A stretch of DNA of 64,000 nt from Lingula anatina (lineage: Eukaryota > Brachiopoda > Lingulata > Lingulida > Lingulidae), in contig NW_019774347.1 in NCBI RefSeq assembly GCF_001039355.2, positions 297,239-361,238 of the forward strand, given 5' to 3'. The notes under the pieces were generated by a model that had not been told where the DNA came from, searched no databases, and saw nothing but the letters and a program-made list of their open reading frames with translations. A program made the position numbers and the translations under genes. Shown in pieces: positions 23,687 through 34,346 of this stretch (positions within the stretch are counted from its first letter, which is position 1; every line of letters begins with the position of its first letter).

Positions 23687-24149
23687 TTGTAGGTGAAAGG
23701 GTGCTGTCCAATGGAAGAGTAGGACTGTAACACAGACTAAATATCAAATAGGGGACTTTTTGTTCGACTCATTAAAAATTATTGAAAGGACAATCTAATA
23801 TTTTTGTACATAAAATTTATCTTTGAAACTTAAATGCCAAATATATCATCAGTTCTTCACTCATGCAAGATTTCTCAACAGATAGACTACACGAATCTGT
23901 GTAATGTTTACTACGGTTGTTTAGATGAAGGAAGTTGTTACTTAATATAAAAGAGGAACTGCTGCAAACTTTTCAAAACCGTATCTTTTGTTACACATGT
24001 GCCATGTAATTATACACGATATCTTTGTGCCCCACTTGTTGCACAGTTTTAGTTTTTAGCCTTGTTTCTGCTTTAACGAGAGCAGATACAAAAAAAAACT
24101 TCGTAAAAGTAGATGACACGTTTTAAAAAATGATAAATAAAAGACATTG

Positions 24150-26205
24150 CAAAATAAGGAGAATTGAAGGCGTATGGACTCTACTTCTAGACAACGGACA
24201 CACGAATCCGTGTGTCCGTGTGTAAATGTGTCCAGCTTATGTTGCCCTTCGGAAAACCATCGCCAACCAAAAACTAAATTATCTGAATGTACGTTGCAAA
24301 CTAGGCAAAATTCTGCAAAAGTTCCTGATAACTATAACGTTGCGTAACCTTTAAGAAAAAAATCACTATTATTTTTGGAGATTGTTTTTATGTCAAAACG
24401 ATGTACATGGCGTATACTGTTTCAATTATCCATTGCAACACTGTGAAGGCTAGGTTATAGATTGTTTTTTTTTATTAAATATTCACAGACATGTCTCTGG
24501 CAAATTCATGACACGATTCTTTGCTGTAAGCGCCGAAAATAGATGCACATAGTTAATGAAAAGCCAATTGTAGCCAAATGCAAAATTGTGTATTTAACCA
24601 ATATACTTTAAGATAGTGCGAAAATAATTTCTGCACTGTAAATAAACTTGAAGATACTGAAAACATACTTTACTCAGATCAGTTATCAAAGTAGCCTCTT
24701 ATCTTCACCATTGCTTAAATTCAGAAATGTTACTTTCATAGCATAAAAAAGTTCCACTCTCTCTATTTTATAGTTTGACCAAGTACATGCCTTTATTTAA
24801 TAGTGCAGCTTAGGTGGAACAGTTAGTTTGTCCATTTTATTGGAACACGATGATTTTACTTGATGGTGTTACAGATGCTGCATAAATCGAAATTAATAAC
24901 AAAAAATGCATTACATACATTACCCCAATAAGCAACTTACTATAACATAATTCACTAAATCATTAAAAACCAGCGAAAAACTCTCATAAGGTCTAACCTC
25001 TTCTCATCAGACGTGGGCAGTTGATTTTTATATCTCTTGTACCCAATCAAACATTTCGTTGCTCAAGCATATTCATAGGAATTATGCCTCTTTTGTTGGG
25101 CACTGAGTAGAAGAGGCAGTAACATTTACTTTTTGTCATAAGACAGAAGAAAATCAATTTAGCAAAGATATACTGTACGTAGTATTAATAACGTATGCAG
25201 ATTTTTACTAATAAGTGCAGAGAAAACGCTTTGTCTCTCTATCTAAACAATTCAGCACACATACACACGAACTCACAATTACTTTGGAGATTAAAATGCA
25301 TAAATATCAAAGCCTAACCTATATAATAAGTTAAGATAATACCAACATAATTTCTGCTCTGAAAGCATACTTCAACACAGTTTCTCAGATCAATTATCAA
25401 AGTAGCCTCTCAATCTTATCCTCATCATTGCTGAAATTCAGAAAAGTTAATTTCATAGCACAGAAAATTTCTTCCCTCTCTCTATTTTATAGTTTTGGCC
25501 AGGTGAGTGACTTTCAATAGTGGCGGTCAATTTCCCCGCGTTACTGGAACACTATACTTTTAGTTGATGGCGTTTACATGTAGATACCACTCAAAACGGC
25601 AACAAAATGAAAAAAAAATTCATTTCATATAAAATCACAAAAAGCATTGTACATAGTAGTAGTAGTAGTAGTAGTAGTAGCAGTAGTAGTAGTAGTACAT
25701 AAGTTTCAATACAATTTAAATCATAATTTTTCTTGTATCTCGCCTTTGTACTTAACTCCCTACATTAGAAGAAGATGGTTGGTTTCTACATCTCTGGTAC
25801 TTTCTCAAAGAGTCTGATACTCAAGTGTACATGAGCAATTATATCTCTTTTGCTGGACATTTGCCCAGTGCTTAACTGTTGGAACGGATGCAGCTGTGAC
25901 ATTCAAATAATTATGTTATTATAAGTCAGAAGACTACAGTATCAATCTAATGGGTATACTCCTTCTGCATATTTTACACATATTAATATATCGAAGTGCA
26001 AAAAAATTTTGCATGAATATTCTCACATAGACGATGTGATCGGTGACCTTGGATACAGCGTCCGACTTCCATTGGTTTAATTTGTGCAAGTAAACCCCGG
26101 CTTAAAATTGGATCTCCTTACGTAACACTAACCCTAACCTGTAGATATCTTGTGGAGAACGGACTCATGGACTCGGTTACACGTCCGTCAGTTTCTTAAC
26201 GCCAA
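24150..26205. other. Gene-free interval between lectin gene 2 and the repeat-protein gene
   Basis: It holds the 3' flanks of two converging genes and a diverged tandem duplication: about 24600-25240 corresponds to about 25310-25990 with an offset near 710 bp. Shared blocks include CAGATCArTTATCAAAGTAG, CTCTCTATTTTATAG and the TGGAACAC...TTGATGGyGTT region. An AGT trinucleotide run is at 25654-25697. No coding exon was seen. TTTATT at about 24794 could be the polyadenylation signal of the minus-strand gene. Confidence 0.6.
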
Positions 26206-29200
26206 TTACTGGTCAAAGCCCATTATATTCCCACAATGCCCTAACTTTTTTAAACGTCTGGAGGATTTCATTACTTGCATATTGTCAGAGCTATCACCAA
26301 TGGTGTCAAACCCGTGTATATTTTTATTTGGGCCACTTGGCTTCTTTTTAGGCTTGGGCTCGACTTCTTCCTCATTATCATCTTCCTCCTCGGTTCGCTT
26401 AATATCATTGGACTTTTTCTTCTCTTCTTCATCTTTCTTAAAAGAAGACTTGACAATACGCCCACCCCCAACAACATACATGCCACTCGCGTCCTTAATC
26501 TCCTGTTCGTCACCCCTTATTCCACCCTCCTTTCTTGTAGAAGATTTACTATCAATACCAACCCCACGACCATGATCACTGCTTGTTTCGCACCCACAAC
26601 CACAATCAGCGCCACTTAGCTCATTCCCGCCATCACCACCTCCTATCCGTCCTCTCCCTTCATTTTCATTACCACCTTTTCCACTGCGCTCCCTTTCATT
26701 TGCATAATCTTCCCCTTCAAGTGCAGCCTTTCTATTTCCACTGCGCAGTGAATACAAGGTATATCTGTTTCCACCCCCATTTCCGCTATCATTTCCACCG
26801 TTTCCAGTCCCGACGCCAGTTCTATCTCTTTCATCCCATTTACCATTTCCACCACTCCCATTTCTACTATCATTTCCGTCAATTCCATTTCTACCANTTG
26901 GGCCACTTGGCTTCTTTTTAGGTTTGGGCTCGACTTCTTCCTCATTATCATCTTCCTCCTCGGTACGCTTAATATCATTGGACTTTTTCTTCTCTTCTTC
27001 ATCTTTCTTAAAAGAGGACTTGACAATACGCCCACCCCCGACAATATACATGCCACTCGCGTCCTTAATCTCCCTTTCGTCACCCCTTATTCCACCCCCC
27101 TTTCTTGTAGAAGATTTACTATCAATACCACCCCCACGACCATGATCACTGCTTGTTTCGCACCCACAACCACAATCAGCGCCACTCAGCTCATTCCCGC
27201 CATCACCACCTCCTATCCGTCCTCTCCCTTCATTTTCATTACCATCTTTTCCACTGCGCTCCCTTTCATTTGCATTATCTTCCCCTTCAAGTGCAGCCTT
27301 TCTATTTCCACTGCGCAGTGAATACAAGGTATATCTTTTTCCACCCCCATTTCCACTATCATTTCCACCGCTTCCAGTCCCGACGCCAGTTCTATCTCTT
27401 TCATCCCATTTACCATTTCCACCACTCCCATTTCTACTATCATTTCCGTCAATTCCATTTCTACCACCATTCCCGCCACTCGTATTTCCACCAACATTTC
27501 CACCATTTCCATTCCCACCACCAATTCTTCCACTACCACTTCTACCACCATTCCCACCACTCCCATATCCACCTACATTTCCACCACTCCCATATCCACT
27601 ACCATTCCCACCACTCCCATATCCACCTACATTTCCACCACTCCCATATCCACCACCATTCCCATATCCACCACCATTCCCACCACTCCCATTCTCACCA
27701 CCAATTCTACCACTCCCACTTCTACCACCATTCCCACCACTCCCATAGCCACCACCATTCCCACCACTCTCATTTCCACCAACATTCCCACCACTCTCAT
27801 TTCCACCTACGTTTCTACCACTCCCATTTCCAGCATTCCCACTTCTACCACCATTTCCGCCACTCCCACTTCCATTCCCGCCACTTCCGCCCCCAGAAGA
27901 ACCCCCTCCACCTCTACCCCAACCAAAATTGAATAAAGAAAAATGGGGACTGAAACCAGTGCCTCCCACACCAACAGAGAAATCAAAACTGACCAAACTG
28001 AAAGAAGGATTTGTGGAAACCGTTGGTCCAACATTGGCATCAACTCCTGCTCTGAAATTAACTGCCGAGAAAGACACTGCTCCCCCTTGCTCGGTTATGG
28101 ACTTTTGTCCAATTCTTAGGCCATACATATCAGCGGGGCCGTAGCGATAGTCCGAAGGTTCAATAGTCCGAAGGTTCATTGGTCCGAAGGTTCAATGGTC
28201 CGAATGTGCATTGAAGGTTCATTGGTCCGAAGGTTCGATAGTCCGAAGGTTTATTGGTCCGAAGGTTCATCAGTCCGAAGGTTCGATAGTCCGAAGGTTC
28301 GATAGTCCGAATGTAGGCCCGCTGTATAAGTGTATAGTGAATTACATGTACAGGGGCGGATCCAAGATTATTTGAAGGGGGGTCCGCGGATGCAAAGCCC
28401 CCACCCCCCTTGGCGTAGGATCTGGGGCCCGCTAAAGGGCCCCGAAAATTGTTGGTGTCTCAAAATGACCACCTAGTTATCTAGAGACACATNCCCGCCA
28501 CTTCCGCTCCCAGAAGAACCCCCTCCACCTCTACCACAACCAAAATTTAATAAAGAAAAATGGGGACTGAAACCAGTGCCCCCCGTACCAACAGAGTTAT
28601 CAAAATTGACCAAACTGAAAGAAGGATTTGTGGAAACCGTTGGTCCAACGTTGGCATCAACTCCTGCTCTGAAATTAACTGCCGAAAAAGACACCCCTCC
28701 CCCTTGTTCGGTTACGGACTTCTGACCAATTCTTAGGCCATACATATCAGCATTTATACCATTAACTGTGATCCCTGATTTCGTAACCACCTCGTTTGTG
28801 TTTCGAGCATCAACTCCAATTGCTTGGGCATTGATGCCATTTGCTTCAAAATTTTTGTTTTCTGTTCTTGCTTGCAAACTTTGGCCTAGATCAATGCCCC
28901 TAACTTTTACATTCATACCATTATATTGTTGATCTATACTCTGGAAGTTCTTTGATGCATTTATGGATCCTTCGACACCCACAATATCAGCTGTCAAACC
29001 CTTTGCTTTTATGCCAACTTTTTCCACTCCAGCGCTTGCGCTTGCTTGGAATTTTGCGCCTCGGATGTCAGCGGTCAATCCAGTGGCACTGATCCCCTTC
29101 ACCGTACATTGTGCTGAAACGTCTGCAGTTGCTTGTAGACCAGTGGCGTCGAATGTGCCAGCTTTCAAGTCTGCACCAATGGCTGTAGCCGACGCCTCGG

Positions 29201-29735
29201 CTGAGACTCCAATGTTGGCCCCAGTTAAGTTAACTTGGAATCCCCTTGCTCGTAACGCAGTACCCGAAGCGGCAACTTCAGCGTTCCCTCTGATTTTGGC
29301 GCCAGTGAGGTTGGCCTGCGCCCCCTGTAGGACGGCCCCATTGACTTGACACTTGCCCTCCGCGTTCACTCCAGCGTTCACTCCAGTCACGTTCGCTTCA
29401 ACTGCTTGTACTTTAAGTCCAGTTATGCCAGCTCCTGCTCCAAGAGTTGCACTTTTTTTCACCCCCGTACATTTTGCGTTGCAGTACGAAACATTGCAGC
29501 CATGCAAAGTACACTTGAACTCTTTTGTCTTGGTTTTTTCCTCTTTTTTTCTACTTTGTTGATTGCATTTACATTTAAGTCGTTTAATTTCAGCTAGAGG
29601 CTTCTCTTCTTTGCGTTTGGAGTCCTTGGCCTTTTTCTCTGCTTCATCCTTCTGAGCTTTCTTGGCTTCTGCATCACCGTCCCATAGGATATTTCCATCA
29701 TCAATGTAACATGGTCGCCGGTGTCGAAGTTCCAT
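26206..29735 (-). CDS. Ala/Gly-rich repeat protein, unknown family
   Basis: Read on the minus strand from ATG 29735, just after a TTACAG acceptor, to the stop at 26206-26208. The frame is cut by single Ns at 28493 and 26897 and by a transposon insertion. Gene parts in order: a Lys/Glu-rich start; a cysteine cluster (KCKCNQQ, CTLHGCNVSYCNAKC); about 240 residues of degenerate 20-30-residue repeats such as ANLTGAKIRGNAEV and GLTADIRGAKFQASASAG that look like a beta-solenoid; a conserved YGLRIGQKSVTEQ block; a long Gly/Asn/Ser tract (GGNGGGYGSGG-like); and a charged C-terminus with an acidic run and KPKKKPSGP. No signal peptide is seen. Segments 26328-26896 and 26898-27466, and 27877-28133 and 28494-28750, are near-identical direct copies. 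The real protein is probably about 780 residues. An untranslated exon with donor AAAAG|GTGAGT near 30425 likely precedes it. The function is unknown. Confidence 0.7.
26328..27466. repeat. 569-bp direct duplication across the N at 26897
   Basis: Positions 26328-26896 and 26898-27466 are the same length and differ by only a small number of substitutions. The single N plus 569 bp equals 570 bp, so the reading frame is kept and the predicted protein gains a false-looking 190-residue repeat containing the Cys-rich CGCGC segment twice. Contig-end redundancy is the simplest explanation. Confidence 0.8.
27877..28750. repeat. Allele-like duplication with and without a transposon
   Basis: Positions 27877-28133 recur at 28494-28750 after the N at 28493. 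At the same point (after TACATATCAG) the first copy runs into the element starting at 28135, whereas the second runs on into uninterrupted coding sequence. The pair looks like two haplotypes placed in series, one disrupted by the insertion. Confidence 0.75.
28135..28318. mobile_element. GTCCGAAGGTTC-unit MITE, copy 2
   Basis: The first 60 bp match the NOP10-intron element (3494-3667), starting GGGGCCGTAGCGATAGTCCG. It then continues as about ten copies of the 16-bp unit in one orientation, without the inverted right half seen in copy 1. It interrupts the coding sequence of the repeat-protein gene in this copy. A CAGGGGCGGATCC end of another element family follows at about 28352, and the stretch ends at the N. 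Confidence 0.75.
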
Positions 29736-30425
29736 TTTTCTCGCTGTAATATGTAACAAATTAAATTTAAGTTTTCTCAGGTCTACAAATTCAAATGACT
29801 CCACTCCAATTCCGATATTTTGTTTTAATAATTTCTTTATTTACCTAAGATCTAGCTAATCTTCGCATAAGTTAATATTTGCCCAAAATCGTGAATAAAG
29901 ATACAATATCTAAAGAACATATCCAGACCTTATTGACATATGAAACAGTGACTGACACTATAGTTTATTTAGACAATTAAATAATAGGGAATAGGCAGCC
30001 TGTGAAAACCCAATGTCATTGTTCATGGCGAAGAAAGCATATTTATTCTAAAAACGCATTAAAAAGTAGATCAGTCTGAACGAATGACACATGGTCAGAT
30101 AACATTTGGTCGTTGGACTCATAATAACGACTTTGAAATGGCAGCTTGCCAGTGCACCTGTATTCAGTCCTATTTACAAATTACAGCGACAATATGATTT
30201 AAAAATATGCTTTATTAACAGGATATAAACAAAATGAAAACTGCACAAACTATGTGGAATTTCCACCCAGTGTACTTTCGATTGGCCAGCTCAAAAAAAT
30301 CTCTCTCCGCTCTTCCTTCACCTAATTAACAATACCAGTATATAGCAAGTGAACATTTCACTTTAAATGACACACAAGACGTAATTATCAAAGTCAGCTT
30401 TACCCTTTTTCATATTAAACTCACC

Positions 30426-30620
30426 TTTTTGTTATTGATCGTGAACTAGTAACTGTGATATCTATCGAGGTTTGATTACGTTCGAAAATTTGCTGACTCT
30501 GCAGTGGTATCGATAAGGGCGTCACAAAAATACCTGACAAAATTGTCAACAGAAAAATCCCCGCTTTCGTTTGTCGGCAAGCATATGGTTGTGACCTGTA
30601 CATTATTTTATTTTAAAATA
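30426..30620 (-). promoter_or_regulatory. Putative 5' exon and promoter of the repeat-protein gene
   Basis: A minus-strand donor, ACAAAAAG|GTGAGT, ends a likely untranslated exon near 30425-30426. It would splice about 0.7 kb downstream to the acceptor just before the start codon at 29735. The transcription start is not visible. A short open frame in this stretch has no domain similarity. Confidence 0.4.
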
Positions 30621-31530
30621 AAGAAATTGCTCCTTATACCCCCATAGGTATATCAAATCAGTTGATTGCAAAGGTTTCACGTGGTTTGTCAAGAAATATT
30701 TCGTCAAACTTTGTAGTTTCTTTTTTCAAATCGAAAGTGCGGGTGTTATTTATTATTTATTAACAGCCAGCTGATGCTCTCTGACCACAGGGTCCATTAG
30801 TGTAGCCTATTACAAAATTATTGTTCCGAATTGCTATTTCAGAGGCCCCTTAGATGTCAGCGGGTACTGATACAGGTATATTTTATGCCGAAATATGTAT
30901 GTCTGCCAATATAAGTGTTTCTGGCGCAGGTGATAAACTAGAATGAAAAGCTAGAATGAAAAGCAAAATACCATGTGTTAGTTTAGCAACATATTAGAAA
31001 GAATATTTGAACAGTATAAATGATTCTATGAGTAGATGCTTGGACATAATAACGTTATTATGTCCAAGGTAGATATAATGGGGTTTAAGAAATGGGGAGG
31101 GGGGACATGTGAATAACTTGAATGTTACGTTCACCAAATAAACGGTTGTGCAAAAGCCGACTTCGCACTGAAAATAATGTCATCAAAATAATACTTAAAT
31201 TTGTAAGTCATCATATCTTTCAAACTTGTGTTTTTGAACATCAAATGATTTTGGTATTTTGATATGAATATTGTGGCAGGACGGATACAGTATGACTATA
31301 CCCTAACAGTTGATACAAATGCATGCACTTGGTGCAAATATTTCACTGGTATCTTTTCCCATCAAGTTCGACTGAAAGGTTTATGCGTACATAAAAAAGA
31401 TAAAATCTTAACATTGAAACAATCTGTCGTGCTAATTTTTATCATTTTGGAGGAATCAAATTTGACATATCCGTGACTGTCACTCTGGATACCGATAAAG
31501 TCTTTAAAAAACACTTGTCAACCAAATGTA
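30620..31530. other. Gene-free interval with a 30-bp palindrome
   Basis: No coding exon was recognised. It contains a perfect palindrome at 31039-31068 with arms CTTGGACATAATAAC and its complement. It lies between the 5' end of the repeat-protein gene and the 3' end of the zinc-finger gene. Confidence 0.6.
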
Positions 31531-32057
31531 TCTGAACATCAACTTTATTGTAAATATAAAATCCATGTGAAATGTCACAACACCCAAAAGAATCTTGTAA
31601 TATAACACTACGAAATAAACAAAACAGCTGGACTGTAGTTACTTGATATCAACAAGATACTATTTAAATAGTTACATCAATTAAAGTCATTATATGATGT
31701 TGTAAATATCCCTGTAACAATGTAAGGAGTACATTTGGCAGTTTTTGAACTCCATGACCATACAGGTACTGCATGTGTTGCCCTGCTCACTACAGACACT
31801 TGTAACAGAAGTGGATTCAGGAAGGGAGGATACCAATAAGCCTGGGTCAACCCTTGCAGGTGAATTAAACCCTCTGCAAACAGGCCTAGTAGTAACTGCC
31901 AGATACATGCCCCATGTACCCAATAATGTGCAACCCCCCCCCCCCCCCCTCTTTCACAGCTGAATCAGTTGTGGTATGAGGGAGAACACCCTACCCCTCC
32001 AGCGCTCTTAATATCTGTGACATCCTGAATCCACTATTGACACAGAGATACCATCCC

Positions 32058-32208
32058 CATGGGCGTCTGCAGAAAAATTTTCCAGGGGGGGTCAAAGTCA
32101 TTGAACAGGGAGATAATGATTGGCTGGGTACTTGCAATTTACGTGCCCGCCAAAATTCCAGGGGGGGGGGGTCAAGTGACCCAATTGACCCCCCTGTGGA
32201 CGCCCATG
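32058..32208. mobile_element. hAT-like MITE in zinc-finger gene 3' UTR
   Basis: This 151-bp element begins CATGGGCGTCTGCAG and ends CTGTGGACGCCCATG. Exact 8-bp direct repeats ACCATCCC flank it (32050-32057 and 32209-32216), the target-site duplication size of hAT transposons. G-rich and C-rich subterminal blocks are also inverted. It encodes nothing. Confidence 0.8.
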
Positions 32209-34346
32209 ACCATCCCTTATGTATTTTAAGGCAAGTCTTCTTTTTATTCTGTTGGACAGGTTTTCAAAGAATTTTTAATTTTCAACCAACACCAGCTGAG
32301 CTGCTGGCTTTTTGTCGCAGGTAACTGAACATATAGCTTACAGTGTGAGTTGGACTCAGTTGCAGTTGGACACTGCAAGTAAAAAGCACGAATAAACCCT
32401 TTAAACATCCTTTTTTTCAAAGCAAAAATCTAGTGGATACAGCAATACATATTATACTTCTTATCTGAAAGACTAGAGCTGAGCTTGCCTTACTTGTATC
32501 ATAGGCTACTGGGCTGAGGTATGTAGATGAAAATGTTTACATAAATTGTAAACAAATCAAGGTGCACAATTAATCTGCGTTAAATTCTAAATGGATAAGC
32601 CATCATAAGATCTACATTTCAAAATGAAACTATAACGAATTAATGTTTTCAAATAATTTCACTACTGGATTTTCAATTTTACCTCTTTTCTCTTCCACTT
32701 GTCATCTAATTGTAAATTATTTACATGACAAAATACAGTACAAATTACTATTAAATATCAACTAAGGCAAGAACTGTGTCTGAGCTAAATAAACAATTTG
32801 AATATAACAAACCTATTGAAGAAATGAAGAGTAACTTGCTCCCATATGTGGAAGCAATGAGTTCTAAAACGATGAATCATTTCCCCCTCCCTTCCCCCCT
32901 CTCCCTCTTTCTCCCTCTCTCTCTTTCTCTCGCTGGACATTCTTGATATAGTCTTCTGGAGTAACACCCCCTGGATCTCAAGTAATAAGGAAACAAATCA
33001 ACCATTGTTTGATTTTTCCAAGTTTCATAACATTAAAAATTCCCTGTCCCACACAGACACAGACACTGTTTTTTTTTGTACTGGTATAAATACCTTTAAA
33101 TGAAAACAAAAATATGCCATATCCAATTTATTTCTAGGTCAACATACACCTTTCCCTCTGCACCCCAACCAAAATACAGTACCTATAACTTATCAATAAA
33201 AAACCTTAGGCTTTTAACCAAAGGCACCCCAGTAACCCTTCCTTATCAGTACAGGAAAATGTAAAAGAAATAATACTTAATTACTTAATATGGCAGTTAG
33301 CATAAGACTTATTACATCAAAATGAATGAAAAAAAAAGCATCTTACTGGGCATCTATAGTAGTATTCTCTAATACTGTTCAAGAATTATAACAAATTTTG
33401 AGACTGGCATATAAACATTTTACAAAATTATTCACACAACTGAGTAATGTCAGCATTATCATACTGTTTGTCCCTTATTTTTAAATTTAGCCAATTCTAA
33501 ATCAGACTGATCATTTTTAATATTTTAGAAACCTCATATTTTACAATAAACCAAAAATTAATATTAAGACCATGCTAAAGTTAAATAATTAGGAAACTGG
33601 GCAAAAACACTTTACTAATTGAACACTAATTGAAATTTAATCAATTCTAATTACTGTAAGCAGGTTAAATAAATAATTATTTGCAATAATTCTGCATCAT
33701 TGAAAATGAACAAAAGTAGGCAGCACTGGCATCTCTTAATATTCAAAAATGACTGTTTATACAATGAATATCATAATTTGCTAACTTAAAATAGACTGGT
33801 GATGTCATCCTAAGTAAGGTCAGTCTGAAAATGAATTCAAACCATGCTCAACTTGAACCTGTTTTATGTGTATTTACTGGGCAGATGTGACTTAATGTTT
33901 AGCCCAGAACTGTATACACATGGTCTATTAATTAAGTCTTAAGTTAAACTAGATGTGAACACACTTTTAATTTGTAAAGTCAATAACTAAAAAAAATGTC
34001 AAAATTGACAAAAGCAGATAAATAAATAAATTTGATGACATTTTCTTTTATACTTACCCTTTCAACTCTACCACTCATTGAATAAAACAGTATCTAAATA
34101 GTTAAACATGGGAGTTTTGATACAAAGCAATGCTAATTGTACATTAAAAAAGCCAACAAAAGGAAATTCATCCATCACTAGAACGTCAATTTTTGAGCAA
34201 TGCTATTTTTAAAATAAGCTAATTTATAACTGTTATACATAATGCAGGTTTAATAGCTACTTTTAAAAACTACCTATCACTAACCTTAATTTACAATTAA
34301 ACAAGCTCTAATTTCACTGAACTATAAAATACTAGTTTCTTCATTG

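Noticed and set aside
26115-26135. Telomere-like CTAACCCTAACC stretch
   Set aside because: Fewer than two complete TTAGGG-type units, and no array. Chance similarity.
26150-27932. Long plus-strand open frames rich in His, Ser and Phe (112-259 residues)
   Set aside because: They are antisense to the Gly/Asn-rich and charged coding region of the minus-strand repeat protein. The His/Ser bias is what the complement of that repeat reads, and there are no splice sites or start context.
28963-29349. 128-codon plus-strand open frame
   Set aside because: It is the antisense of the Ala/Gly repeat block. Composition follows the complement and it lacks independent support.
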